DNA of 64,000 nucleotides from Pseudomonas sp. Au-Pse12 (GTDB lineage: Bacteria > Pseudomonadota > Gammaproteobacteria > Pseudomonadales > Pseudomonadaceae), in the NCBI RefSeq assembly GCF_021341665.1, contig NZ_JAJTTH010000007.1, positions 248,001 through 312,000 on the forward strand, in the 5' to 3' direction. Below are positions 8,568-17,502 of the stretch, piece by piece. Under the pieces are notes generated by a model. The model made no database searches. It was not told the DNA's origin and saw only the letters and a program-made list of their open reading frames with translations. Numbering within the stretch: the first letter of the stretch is position 1; each line of letters starts with the position of its first letter. The position numbers were made by a program, and so were the translations under genes.

Positions 8568-10010
8568 TCAGGTGCGGCTGCGCAACCATTGCAGAAAGCC
8601 TTTCTTGGCCACCGGCTTGGGAGTCGCCTGGGCCAGGCTCTGCGCCATGTGTCGGCGAAAATCCAGGAGGTTCTTCATCGCCTCGTTGATGTCGTGGCGC
8701 GCGTCCAGGCAAGGCTTGAGGAACTCATTGTCGATGCGGTACAGGCTGCAGAAGGTCTTCGCCGAAAACTGCGCCACGGTGGCTTCCTCGGACACCACCC
8801 CGGCTTCGCCGATCACCTCTCCCGGCCCCATGCGCCCGGCCTCGAAGGGCTTGCCGTCGCGCAGCATGGTCACCGAGACCACGCCGGATTCGATGATGAA
8901 CAGGTGATCGCTGACGGCTCCGGTGGCGAGGATGATCTCGCCCGCGCGGAAGGTCTGCAGGTGCATGTTCTGGCTGAAGGTGTCCTTCTCTTCCTGGCGC
9001 AGGGTGGAAAACAGGCTGGAGGCGTCCAGCAGCGCACGGGGTCGGGACAGCACCGGGCTCTGCACCGGCTCGACGCTGGACAGCAGGTTGATGCCACTGG
9101 CCTGCAGATGACGGAACGCCAGGTCGAACAGTTGGTTACGCACTTCGCGCTTTTGCCCCATGGTGGCGACGAAGCCGCTGATCTCGTATTCCGCACCGCC
9201 ACTGCCGGAGCTTTTCAGGGCCACGCTGGGGGCCGGGGCGTTGAGCAGGAAACGGCAGCCGAGCATGGCCCGCTCCAGGGCCTCAATGACCTTTTGCGGG
9301 CGGGCATGGGGACTGACCTGGACACTGATGGACACCCCATAGATGTCGCTGGGGCGGCTGAAGTTGGTGATCTTGGCCTTGGATGCCAGGGAATTGGGGA
9401 TCACCACCATGCTGCCCTGGGAGGTCTGCATCCGGGTCGCCCGCCAGTCGATGTCCACCACCCGGCCCTCGACGCCGTCGATGGCGATCCAATCATCAAT
9501 CTGGTACGGCTTGGTGGTATTGAGCACCAACCCGGAAAACAGGTCGCTGAGGGTACTTTGCAGGGCCAGGCCGACGATGATCGCCAAGGCTCCGGAGGTG
9601 GCCAGCACGCCCTTGACCGGCAGGTCCAGCACGTAGGCCAGGGCGGCGATGATGGCGATCAGGAAGATCACCGCGCCCATCAGGTCCTGCAGCAGCCGCC
9701 CGGTGTGGCCGACCCGCTGCATCATCAGGGTGCCCAGCAGCACCGTCAGGGTCCGCGCGCCGAACAGCCACCAGCCGATCTGCAACCCGGTGGCCGCCAG
9801 GTGCAGCGGCACGTCCTCGGGCCAGGGCGCCGTGTGCATGGGGCTCAGGCCCTGGTTGAACAGCATCAGGCTGTACAGGCAAAAGATCAGCACCCGCACC
9901 GCCAGTTTCCAGCGATCGCCCTGGCGGCCGATCAGGTGCCAGAGGGCAAGGTCCAGCAGCAACAGCGCCAATGCGGCCAACAGCAAATGATCGGCGAAGG
10001 GGGCAAACAT
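8568..10010 (-). CDS. MscS-family channel with C-terminal cyclic-nucleotide-binding domain
   Basis: This 480-residue inner-membrane protein has several N-terminal helices (about residues 5-150). The MscS pore and beta domain follow, with GALAIIVGLALQSTLSDLFSG and NTTKPYQIDDWI. The C-terminal part (about residues 345-455) is a CNMP-binding fold with FRAGEIILATGAVSDHLFII and GPGEVIGEAGV. Such fusions are known as bacterial cyclic-nucleotide-gated members of the MscS superfamily. The start at 10008-10010 gives a membrane helix at once and has GGAG upstream. Gating by a nucleotide is an inference. The phosphate-binding arginine usually found after the GE motif is not obvious here, so ligand binding is uncertain. 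Confidence 0.88.
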   Translation of the reverse strand: MFAPFADHLLLAALALLLLDLALWHLIGRQGDRWKLAVRVLIFCLYSLMLFNQGLSPMHTAPWPEDVPLHLAATGLQIGWWLFGARTLTVLLGTLMMQRVGHTGRLLQDLMGAVIFLIAIIAALAYVLDLPVKGVLATSGALAIIVGLALQSTLSDLFSGLVLNTTKPYQIDDWIAIDGVEGRVVDIDWRATRMQTSQGSMVVIPNSLASKAKITNFSRPSDIYGVSISVQVSPHARPQKVIEALERAMLGCRFLLNAPAPSVALKSSGSGGAEYEISGFVATMGQKREVRNQLFDLAFRHLQASGINLLSSVEPVQSPVLSRPRALLDASSLFSTLRQEEKDTFSQNMHLQTFRAGEIILATGAVSDHLFIIESGVVSVTMLRDGKPFEAGRMGPGEVIGEAGVVSEEATVAQFSAKTFCSLYRIDNEFLKPCLDARHDINEAMKNLLDFRRHMAQSLAQATPKPVAKKGFLQWLRSRT

Positions 10011-10144
10011 CGAGCAACTCCAGCAGGGCAATGGCGGCAAGATCGCACGAAAGGCGCTGGAGCAGGTATAGCTGGAAAAGACAAAATCCGGTGGCCGGGC
10101 CAAGCGGCAGAACGGCGGGCACCGGGCCCGCCGCCGCCAGGTTT

Positions 10145-10771
10145 TTATTGACCCTGGGTCAGGGTGTTGTAGCTGGTCATCAGGTTGCGGTAGTCGGGGA
10201 TGTGGTTGGAGAACAGGGTCGCCAGGCCCTCGACGTCGTTGCGCCAGTCACGGTGCAGTTCGCAGGCCAGGCCGAACCAGGTCATCAGTTGCGCGCCGGC
10301 GTTGGACATGCGGTTCCAGGCCGAGTCGCGGGTCAGCGCATTGAAGGTGCCGGAAGCGTCGGTGACCACGAACACTTCAAAGCCTTCCTCCAGGGCCGAG
10401 AGCGCCGGGAACGCCACGCAGACCTCGGTCACCACCCCGGCAATGATCAGTTGCTTCTTGCCGGTGGCCTTGATCGCCTTGACGAAGTCCTCGTTGTCCC
10501 AGGCATTGATCTGGCCCGGGCGGGCAATGTACGGCGCATCGGGAAACAGCGCCTTGAGCTCCGGCACCAGCGGGCCGTTGGGGCCGGTCTCGAAACTGGT
10601 GGTGAGGATGGTCGGCAGCTTGAAGTACTTGGCCAGGTCGGCCAGGGCCAGCACGTTGTTCTTGAAACGATCGGGCTCGATATCGCGGACCAGCGACAGC
10701 AGGCCGGCCTGGTGGTCAACCAGCAGAACGGCGGCGTTATCCTTGTCCAGACGCTTGTATGCAGTGGTCAT
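10145..10771 (-). CDS. Isochorismatase-family hydrolase (YcaC-like)
   Basis: This 208-residue cytoplasmic enzyme begins with AAVLLVDHQAGLLSLV, where Asp19 is the expected catalytic aspartate. The nucleophile region is IIAGVVTEVCVAFPAL with Cys118. Length and sequence resemble YcaC, an oligomeric hydrolase of unknown physiological substrate. It is most probably not an isochorismatase of siderophore synthesis, because the N-terminal region and substrate loop differ. It lies upstream of the pirin gene's stop codon, with about 145 bp of non-coding DNA on that side. Confidence 0.85.
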   Translation of the reverse strand: MTTAYKRLDKDNAAVLLVDHQAGLLSLVRDIEPDRFKNNVLALADLAKYFKLPTILTTSFETGPNGPLVPELKALFPDAPYIARPGQINAWDNEDFVKAIKATGKKQLIIAGVVTEVCVAFPALSALEEGFEVFVVTDASGTFNALTRDSAWNRMSNAGAQLMTWFGLACELHRDWRNDVEGLATLFSNHIPDYRNLMTSYNTLTQGQ

Positions 10772-10917
10772 GTGAAGTCCTCGCTAATGATCGATGCCGG
10801 AAATCCCGGCGTGAATGAAACCCGTGGCACGCACCGCCGGGGAAACGGCGGGCGTCGGGGTGTAGCGCGCGACGAGCAAAGCCTAGTTGCCGATGCCCGC
10901 CGCGCCAGCGCAGTCGG

Positions 10918-11793
10918 TCAGTGACCGCTTGCGTCCATCCGGCCGAAGCGGCCCGATTGGAAGTCGACGAAGGCCTGGTGAATCTCCTCTTCGCTGTTCA
11001 TCACGAACGGGCCGTGGCCGACGATGGGTTCGTCGATGGGCTCGCCGCTGAGCAGCAGCACCATCGCGTCGCTGCTGGCCTCCAGGCTAAGGTGCTGGCC
11101 ATCAGGCCCCAGCAATGCCAGTTGGCCTTCACTCAGCCGTTCCTGACCGTTGACCTGCAGCGTGCCGCGCAACACCACCAAGGCGCTGTTGTGCCCTGCA
11201 CGCACGGGCAGTTCCAGGTGCTTGCCAGCGTTCAGGCGGATGTCCCAGACATCGATCGGGGTGAAGGTCCGCGCCGGGCCGCGCTGGCCGTCGAACTCGC
11301 CGGCGATCAGGCGCAGGCTGCCGGCATTGCCCGGTAGCGGGATCTGCGCGATGTCCGCCGCGAGGATGCTCTGGTAACCGGGGGCCGCGAGCTTGTCCTT
11401 CGCCGGCAGGTTGACCCACAGCTGGACCATTTCCAGGTTGCCGCCACGCCGACCGAAGTCGGCGGAATGGAACTCCTCGTGGAGGATCCCCGAGGCGGCG
11501 GTCATCCATTGCACGTCGCCCGGGCCGATCTTGCCGCCGCTGCCGGTGGAGTCGCGGTGCTCCACCTCGCCGTCGTAGACGATGGTCACGGTTTCGAAAC
11601 CACGATGGGGGTGCTGGCCGACCCCACGCCGGGCGCTGGTGGGGCTGAAGTGCGCGGGGCCGGCGTGATCCAGCAGCAGGAACGGACTGATGTGCTGGCC
11701 CAGGTTGTCATAGGAAAACAGCGTGCGGACCGGGAAGCCGTCACCGACCCAATGGGGCCGGGGAGCGGTGTAGATGCCAATGATGTTTTTCAT
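10918..11793 (-). CDS. Pirin-family protein
   Basis: This 291-residue double-cupin protein has the pirin N-terminal metal site: GQHPHRGFETVTIVYDGEVEHRDS followed by GILHEEFHS, supplying three histidines and a glutamate. The C-terminal cupin is typical of pirins. Bacterial pirins include quercetin dioxygenases and redox-linked regulators; nothing here decides between them. A LysR gene starts about 100 bp away on the other strand and is the likely controller. Confidence 0.9.
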   Translation of the reverse strand: MKNIIGIYTAPRPHWVGDGFPVRTLFSYDNLGQHISPFLLLDHAGPAHFSPTSARRGVGQHPHRGFETVTIVYDGEVEHRDSTGSGGKIGPGDVQWMTAASGILHEEFHSADFGRRGGNLEMVQLWVNLPAKDKLAAPGYQSILAADIAQIPLPGNAGSLRLIAGEFDGQRGPARTFTPIDVWDIRLNAGKHLELPVRAGHNSALVVLRGTLQVNGQERLSEGQLALLGPDGQHLSLEASSDAMVLLLSGEPIDEPIVGHGPFVMNSEEEIHQAFVDFQSGRFGRMDASGH

Positions 11794-11893
11794 GTCGCCC
11801 TCCAGAACTATCTGATGGACACACCTTAAAACTCACACCTTTGCCGCGCTAGACTGCAAAAATCACCCTTAGCGTTCTATCTGGAGAACGATC

Positions 11894-12799
11894 TTGGAAG
11901 ATCTGAACACCCTCTACTACTTCACCCAGGTGGTGGAGCACCGCGGGTTCGCTGCTGCGGGGCGGGCCCTGGACATGCCCAAGTCCAAGCTCAGCCGACG
12001 GATTGCCCAGCTGGAGGAGCGCCTGGGCGTGCGCCTGATCCAGCGCACCAGCCGCCACTGTTCGCTGACCGAGATCGGCCAGGAGTACTACCAGCGCTGC
12101 CTGGCCATGCGGGTCGAAGCCGAGGGCGCGGCGGAAGTCATCGAGCGCAACCGCTCCGAACCCCAGGGCCTGGTGCGCGTGGCCTGCCCCACGGCCCTGC
12201 TCAACTCCTGGGTCGGGCCGATGCTCACCCGCTTCATGCTCAAGTACCCCCTGGTGGAGCTGTTCATCGAGAGCACCAACCGCCGGGTCGACCTGATCCA
12301 CGAAGGCTTCGACATTGCCCTGCGGGTGCGCTTTCCACCGCTGGAAAACACCGACCTGGTGATGAAGGTGCTGGGCAACAGCACTCAGTGCCTGGTCGGG
12401 CATCCGGACTTTCTCCAGCGCCTGTCGAGCCCGGCGACACCGGCCGACCTCAGCGGTCTGCCGAGCCTGCACTGGGGCGCCGCGCAACGTGACTACCAAT
12501 GGCAACTGCTGGGCCCGGACGGCGCCGAGGCGCTGATCCGCCATCGCCCGCGCCTGGTCACCGACGATCTGCTGGCGCTGCGCCACGCCGTGCTGGCCGG
12601 CATCGGCATCGCTCATTTGCCCAAGGTGGTGGTGCGCGAGGACCTGGACGCCGGGCGGCTGCTGGAACTGGTGCCCGGCTGGGCGCCACGCTGCGGGATC
12701 GTGCACGCGATCTTCCCGTCGCGCCGTGGCCTGCTGCCTTCGGTACGCAGCCTGATCGACTTTCTCGGGGAAGAATTCAGCCACAGCGACATGGCCTGA
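11894..12799 (+). CDS. LysR-family transcriptional regulator
   Basis: This 301-residue protein has the LysR winged helix at residues 1-60 (LNTLYYFTQVVEHRGFAAAG, then LSRRIAQLEERLGVRLIQRT) and a substrate-binding domain to the end. It begins with TTG at 11894, preceded by GGAG seven bases upstream. No better ATG exists in this frame. It is divergent from the pirin gene, which fits the usual LysR arrangement with the neighbour as target. The effector is unknown. Confidence 0.9.
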   Translation: MEDLNTLYYFTQVVEHRGFAAAGRALDMPKSKLSRRIAQLEERLGVRLIQRTSRHCSLTEIGQEYYQRCLAMRVEAEGAAEVIERNRSEPQGLVRVACPTALLNSWVGPMLTRFMLKYPLVELFIESTNRRVDLIHEGFDIALRVRFPPLENTDLVMKVLGNSTQCLVGHPDFLQRLSSPATPADLSGLPSLHWGAAQRDYQWQLLGPDGAEALIRHRPRLVTDDLLALRHAVLAGIGIAHLPKVVVREDLDAGRLLELVPGWAPRCGIVHAIFPSRRGLLPSVRSLIDFLGEEFSHSDMA

Positions 12800-12907
12800 A
12801 GCCGGCTCCAGGCGCTGGCTTGCCAGCCGCCGCGCCGCGCGGCTGGCCGACAAGCCGCAGGGCCTGGCCCCGCTGTGGAACGGATACCCGAGTGGCTGTG
12901 CCTGAAC

Positions 12908-12940
12908 GCAGAACGGCATCCTTGAAGGATGCCGTTCTGC
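12908..12940. terminator. Strong hairpin between convergent genes
   Basis: The arms gcagaacggcatcc and ggatgccgttctgc form a perfect 14-bp stem with a 5-base loop. It lies between the LysR stop and the stop of the convergent receiver gene, where a bidirectional terminator is expected. No T-run follows on either strand, so it may act as a hairpin block rather than a classical terminator. Confidence 0.5.
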
Positions 12941-12970
12941 TGGGGCGGCGGGGAGCGGTCAACGCCGGGA

Positions 12971-13405
12971 TCAGCAGTTGCCGTGCAACTCCGGCAACCA
13001 CTGCAAGCCTGGCCTTGGCGCGTTGAACCGCGGCGGGTCGACTTGCAGCATCAGGCGCTGGATGGCTGCGCTGTCCGGCAGTTCGGCGCGGCTGACCTGG
13101 ATCTTGTGCCGCCGACCGCTGGGAATCACCGGAAAGTACTGGCTGTCGTAGATCAGGGCATGGTCGATCTGCCGGTTGTCCAGGCAGAAATCCAGCAGGT
13201 CGAAGCGGCTGTCAGTGGCCAGGTTGGCGTTGATGAGCAGCAGGTCGAACGACTCGCAGGAATACTCCACCAGCGTCAGCAGCTCCTCCAGCGTATGCAC
13301 CGGAGCCACTCGGTAATAGTTCAGTTGATTGAGGGTTCTTTCGATCTGCATGCGATGAAAGTGCTGATCATCGGCAATCAATATGCGCAGCGCTCTGTTG
13401 GACAT
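12971..13405 (-). CDS. Degenerate response-regulator receiver protein
   Basis: This 144-residue stand-alone protein starts RALRILIADDQHFHRMQIER, the usual first strand and acidic pair (Asp12, Asp13) of a receiver domain. The phosphorylation site is lost: FDLLLINANL has Asn59 where Asp is expected. The conserved Thr/Ser and Lys of the switch are also not evident. No output domain follows. I use the ATG at 13403-13405, with AGGA upstream; an earlier GTG would add six residues. It is probably a pseudo-receiver that works by protein contact rather than phosphorylation. No kinase gene is nearby. Confidence 0.75.
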   Translation of the reverse strand: MSNRALRILIADDQHFHRMQIERTLNQLNYYRVAPVHTLEELLTLVEYSCESFDLLLINANLATDSRFDLLDFCLDNRQIDHALIYDSQYFPVIPSGRRHKIQVSRAELPDSAAIQRLMLQVDPPRFNAPRPGLQWLPELHGNC

Positions 13406-13423
13406 TTTTCTGATCCTGTTCAC

Positions 13424-13745
13424 GAGTCTTCAGCCTGCGAGTGCCGGCCCTGCTTCTAGGTCGGTGGAAGGCTAAGGAAATGCACGAGGGTTTTCTTTAG
13501 GAACATCCTGAAAACCGCTGCCAAAGGTCAGCCCCGCCGTGGGTTCTGGCGCAATTCGGCCGATGCCGACGCTCAACCTCCAGCCCAACGGCGCAACGTT
13601 GCACTACCTTAATCGCCCGCCCAGTGAGCGGCTTCCTGAAAGATCTCTTTGTCCTGTAGGCAACGTCCTAGAAAAGCCACGCGCTATCTCAACACCGCCC
13701 ATTCCAGCGCCCGATGGCCAGCCAAGCCTGGGTTCCAGGCACCGG
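13424..13745. other. Intergenic region without recognisable features
   Basis: About 320 bp separate the receiver gene start from the stop codon of the MgtC-like gene. Short plus-strand frames here lack ribosome sites and protein-like composition. It presumably holds the receiver gene promoter, but I see no clear motif. Confidence 0.4.
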
Positions 13746-14462
13746 TCATTCGGTGGTGCTCGGGCTCCAGAACGCCTGCTGCACCCAGGGTGAGGTGGAC
13801 AGCCGGGCCACCAGCGCGTCCAGCTCGTCACCGTCCACCGACGTAGTCGCCAGGGTCGCCTCGATCTCCACGTCTTCACTGCCGAAGGCGTGCACATCGA
13901 CGTCGCTGGCCGGGTAGTTGCTGCGCGCCAGCTCGGCTTCCAGCAGGGCGAACACCGCCTTCTGCTGGGTGCGATGGGCAATCACATAGACGATGTTGGT
14001 GACCTCGGCGGAGACCACGTCCAGGGGTTGGCGGTTGATGTTGTTGACGATGGGCCGCAACAGGGTGTTGGCGGCCAGCACGAACAGGGTGCCCAGCAAG
14101 GCCTCGAGGATCAGGTCGGCGCCAGCGCAAGCGCCCACCGCCGCCGAGGCCCAGAGGGTGGCGGCGGTGTTCAGGCCACGGACGTTGCCCTCCTCGCGCA
14201 TGATCACCCCGGCCCCGAGAAAGCCGATGCCCGACACCACATAGGCCACCACCCGCACGGCGCCGTCGGCACCGCCCAGGCGGTTGGCCATGTCGACGAA
14301 AATCGCCGCGCCCACCGCCACCAGCACGTTGGTGCGCAGGCCCGCGGTGCGCTGCCGGTACTGGCGCTCGAAGCCGATCAGGCCACCGAGGATGAAGGCC
14401 GCGCTGAGGCTGACCAGGGTGTCGATCAGCGAGTCCGGGTTGATGTTGTGCAGGGCTTGCAT
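13746..14462 (-). CDS. MgtC/SapB-family inner-membrane protein
   Basis: This 238-residue protein has four to five N-terminal helices with the family landmarks LGGLIGFERQYRQRTAGLRTN and GIGFLGAGVIMREEGNVRGLNTAATLWASAAVG. A C-terminal soluble ACT-like domain spans about residues 150-238. MgtC proteins help cells grow in low magnesium and modulate ATP synthase. The ATG at 14460-14462 has AGAGGA upstream. The gene follows mgtA on the same strand, separated by about 110 bp that carry an inverted repeat, so the two probably share Mg2+-responsive expression. Confidence 0.88.
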   Translation of the reverse strand: MQALHNINPDSLIDTLVSLSAAFILGGLIGFERQYRQRTAGLRTNVLVAVGAAIFVDMANRLGGADGAVRVVAYVVSGIGFLGAGVIMREEGNVRGLNTAATLWASAAVGACAGADLILEALLGTLFVLAANTLLRPIVNNINRQPLDVVSAEVTNIVYVIAHRTQQKAVFALLEAELARSNYPASDVDVHAFGSEDVEIEATLATTSVDGDELDALVARLSTSPWVQQAFWSPSTTE

Positions 14463-14485
14463 GGCGAAGATCCTCTTGGCTACTG

Positions 14486-14564
14486 GCGGCAAGCTACAAG
14501 CCGCACGTTACAAGCAATACGCCGCACACTCGAAACTTGCCGCTTGAAGCTTGAAGCTTGCCGC
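14486..14564. repeat. Inverted repeat between mgtA and the MgtC-family gene
   Basis: The arms gcggcaagctacaagc (14486-14501) and gcttgaagcttgccgc (14549-14564) match as reverse complements at 15 of 16 positions. A tandem gcttgaagcttgaagctt lies next to the second arm. Such elements are common between Pseudomonas genes. It could weaken read-through from mgtA into the MgtC-family gene. Confidence 0.6.
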
Positions 14565-14571
14565 TGCCCTG

Positions 14572-17337
14572 CTATTGCCAGCCGAAGCGACGCACGTAGA
14601 AGCCTTTCACCGCCTGGGTCAGGATCATGTACGCCAGCAGGATCAGCGGCAGGAACACGAAGTACAGCGACGGCAGCGCCTGCAGCTTGAAGTAGTGCGC
14701 CAGCGGGCCCATCGGCAGGAAGATGCCCACCGCCATGATGATCCCGGTCATCACCATCAGCGGCATGGCCGCGCGGCTCTGCAGGAACGGAATCTTCGGC
14801 GTGCGGATCATGTGCACGATCAGCGTCTGGGTCAGCAGCCCCACCACGAACCAGCCGGACTGGAACAGGGTCTGGTGGTCCGGGGTGTTGGCGTCGAACA
14901 CGTACCACATCAGGGCAAAAGTGGTGATGTCGAAGATCGAGCTGATGGGCCCGAAGAACACCATGAAGCGCCCGACATCCGCTGGCTGCCAGCGCTGCGG
15001 TTTTTTCAGCATCTCCTCGTCGACGTTATCGAAGGGAATGGCGATCTGCGAAATGTCGTACAGCAGGTTCTGCACCAGCAGGTGCATGGGCAGCATCGGC
15101 AGGAACGGAATGAAGGCGCTGGCCACCAGCACCGAGAACACGTTGCCGAAGTTCGAACTGGCGGTCATCTTGATGTACTTGAGCATGTTGGCGAAGGTCC
15201 TGCGGCCTTCCAGCACGCCCTCCTCCAGCACCATCAGGCTCTTTTCCAGCAGGATGATGTCCGCCGCCTCCTTGGCGATGTCCACCGCGCTGTCCACCGA
15301 AATGCCGATGTCGGCGGTGCGCAGCGCCGGCGCATCGTTGATCCCGTCGCCCATGAAGCCCACCACATGGCCGTTGGCCTTGAGCAGGCGGACGATGCGC
15401 TCCTTGTGGCTCGGGGTCAGCTTGGCAAACACGTTGGTGGTTTCCACCGCCTTGGCCAGTTGCTCGTCGCTCATGCGCTCGATGTCGTTGCCCATCAGCA
15501 GGCCCTGCTGCTCCAGGCCCACCTCACGGCAGATCTTCGCCGTCACCAGTTCGTTGTCGCCGGTCAGCACTTTCACCGCCACGCCATGTTCGGCCAGGGC
15601 CTTGAGGGCCGGCGCGGTGCTTTCCTTGGGCGGGTCGAGGAACGCCACGTAGCCGATCAGGGTCAGCTCGCGCTCGTCCGCCAGGCTGTAGGTGTCGCGT
15701 CCTTCGAGCATCGGCCGGGCCGCTACCGCCACCACCCGCAGGCCCTCTTCGTTGAGGTCGGCGGTGACCTCGCGGATGCGCGCCAGCAGGCTCTCGGTCA
15801 GGGCTTCCTCGGCTTCGCCGTGACGCACGTTGCGGCACACCGCCAGCACTTCCTCCACCGCCCCCTTGCAGATCAGCAGGTGCGGGTGGCCCTGTTCAGC
15901 CACCACCACCGACATGCGCCGGCGGTTGAAGTCGAAGGGAATTTCATCGACTTTCTGAAACGCGGTGGCCACCTTCAGCTCGCGGTGCACTTCGACATGT
16001 TCCAGCACCGCGACATCCAGCAGGTTCTTCAGCCCGGTCTGGTAGTAGCTGTTGAGGTAGGCCATTTCCAGCACGTCGTCGGAGTCCTCGCCCCAGACGT
16101 CCACGTGCCGTGACAGGAAGATCTTGTCCTGGGTCAGGGTGCCGGTCTTGTCAGTGCACAGCACATCCATGGCGCCGAAGTTCTGGATCGCGTCCAGGCG
16201 CTTGACGATGACTTTCTTGCGCGACAGAAACACCGCGCCCTTGGCCAGGGTCGAGGTGACGATCATCGGCAGCATTTCCGGGGTCAGGCCGACGGCGATC
16301 GACAGCGCGAACAGCAGCGCCTCCATCCAGTCACCCTTGGTGAAGCCGTTGATGAACAGCACCAGCGGCGCCATGACGAACATGAAGCGGATCAGCAGCC
16401 AGCTGACCTTGTTGACCCCACTCTGGAACGAGGTCGGCGCCCGGTCGGTGGCACTGACGCGCTGGGCCAGGGCACCGAAATAGGTGCTGTTGCCGGTGGT
16501 CAGGATCACCGCCGTGGCCGAGCCCGAGACCACGTTGGTGCCCATGAACAGGATGTTGTCCAGGTCCAGGGGGTTGCTGGTATCGGCGTCCTGCTGACGC
16601 GGGAACTTCTCCACCGGCATGGATTCACCGGTCATCGCCGCCTGGCTGACGAACAGGTCCTTGGCGCTGAGCACCCGGCAATCGGCGGGGATCATGTCGC
16701 CGGCCGAAAGCACGATCAGGTCACCGGGCACCAGCTGCTTGATCGGCAGTTCGATGCGCTGGGCGCCCTTGGCCTCGGCGGCCGCCCCCAGCAAACGCCC
16801 GAGCATCGGCGCCGCCTGGGGCGCCGACCCGGGGCGCATCACCGTGGCGGTGTTGCTGACCATGGCCTTGAGGGCGTCGGCGGCCTTGTTCGACTTGGCC
16901 TCCTGCCAGAACCGCAGCAGGGTCGAAAGCACCACCATGGAGAAAATCACCGTGGCCGCCTTCATGTCCTCGGTCAGCCAGGAAATCACCGCCAGCAGGG
17001 TCAGCAGCAGGTTGAAGGGGTTCTTGTAGCAGTGCCACAGGTGGGTCCACCAGGGCAGCGCCTGCTCGTGCTCGACCTCGTTGAGGCCATAGCGCTCGCG
17101 CAGGGCCTCGGCTTCCTCGGTGCTCAGGCCATCGGTGTGGCTACCGAGCTGGTCCAGCAGTTGCGCGGCGTCGCTGTTGGCCGCGGCCACCAGGGTCTGC
17201 CCCAGGGTCGGCGGCACCTCGCGGTTGACGCTGGCGTCTCTGATGCTGTCCAGCAGCGCCAGGCGGCGAAAATGCCGGGAAAAGTGCCGGGTACGGAGAA
17301 ATCCGGCGAAGAATTCTTTCAACAGGCTGAGCTTCAT
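14572..17337 (-). CDS. mgtA: Magnesium-transporting P-type ATPase
   Basis: This 921-residue P-type ATPase has the phosphorylation motif DKTGTLT (in DVLCTDKTGTLTQDK), the actuator motif (AMTGESMPVEK), the hinge MGDGINDAPALR and a helix-4 VGLTPEMLPMIV segment. The last matches the MgtA/MgtB class (P3B) rather than copper or calcium pumps. It imports Mg2+ when external magnesium is low. The start at 17335-17337 has AGGAG eight bases upstream. A 24-codon leader ORF precedes it, and the MgtC-family gene follows. No PhoP box could be assigned with confidence. Confidence 0.95.
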   Translation of the reverse strand: MKLSLLKEFFAGFLRTRHFSRHFRRLALLDSIRDASVNREVPPTLGQTLVAAANSDAAQLLDQLGSHTDGLSTEEAEALRERYGLNEVEHEQALPWWTHLWHCYKNPFNLLLTLLAVISWLTEDMKAATVIFSMVVLSTLLRFWQEAKSNKAADALKAMVSNTATVMRPGSAPQAAPMLGRLLGAAAEAKGAQRIELPIKQLVPGDLIVLSAGDMIPADCRVLSAKDLFVSQAAMTGESMPVEKFPRQQDADTSNPLDLDNILFMGTNVVSGSATAVILTTGNSTYFGALAQRVSATDRAPTSFQSGVNKVSWLLIRFMFVMAPLVLFINGFTKGDWMEALLFALSIAVGLTPEMLPMIVTSTLAKGAVFLSRKKVIVKRLDAIQNFGAMDVLCTDKTGTLTQDKIFLSRHVDVWGEDSDDVLEMAYLNSYYQTGLKNLLDVAVLEHVEVHRELKVATAFQKVDEIPFDFNRRRMSVVVAEQGHPHLLICKGAVEEVLAVCRNVRHGEAEEALTESLLARIREVTADLNEEGLRVVAVAARPMLEGRDTYSLADERELTLIGYVAFLDPPKESTAPALKALAEHGVAVKVLTGDNELVTAKICREVGLEQQGLLMGNDIERMSDEQLAKAVETTNVFAKLTPSHKERIVRLLKANGHVVGFMGDGINDAPALRTADIGISVDSAVDIAKEAADIILLEKSLMVLEEGVLEGRRTFANMLKYIKMTASSNFGNVFSVLVASAFIPFLPMLPMHLLVQNLLYDISQIAIPFDNVDEEMLKKPQRWQPADVGRFMVFFGPISSIFDITTFALMWYVFDANTPDHQTLFQSGWFVVGLLTQTLIVHMIRTPKIPFLQSRAAMPLMVMTGIIMAVGIFLPMGPLAHYFKLQALPSLYFVFLPLILLAYMILTQAVKGFYVRRFGWQ

Positions 17338-17427
17338 GATGATGACTCCTGCACGTTCCTCCGAGCCGCGGCCCAGGGACGTCAGTGATGCAAAGGAACA
17401 GTCGGGGGAAAAGCAACGGAACAGGGC

Positions 17428-17502
17428 TCACGCCCGAAGCAATCGCACCGTCAATGATGGGCGATGTTGCTGACGATGCTGGCGCTGGCTGATGTAACCC
17501 AT
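17428..17502 (-). CDS. Putative leader peptide upstream of mgtA
   Basis: This is a 24-codon ORF beginning MGYISQRQHRQQHRPSLTVR and ending LLRA. A strong ribosome site (GGGGGAG) lies five to six bases before the ATG. The peptide is short and very basic (arginine and histidine rich). It ends 90 bp before the mgtA start. Salmonella mgtA is controlled through a translated leader ORF (mgtL) in a long 5' region, so a comparable attenuation system is a reasonable inference. The sequence itself is not MgtL-like, apart from its position and one proline. Confidence 0.5.
   Translation of the reverse strand: MGYISQRQHRQQHRPSLTVRLLRA

Noticed and set aside
10145..10771. YcaC-like hydrolase as an isochorismatase for a catechol or salicylate siderophore
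   Set aside because: No isochorismate synthase or aryl carrier genes are near, and the protein resembles YcaC more.
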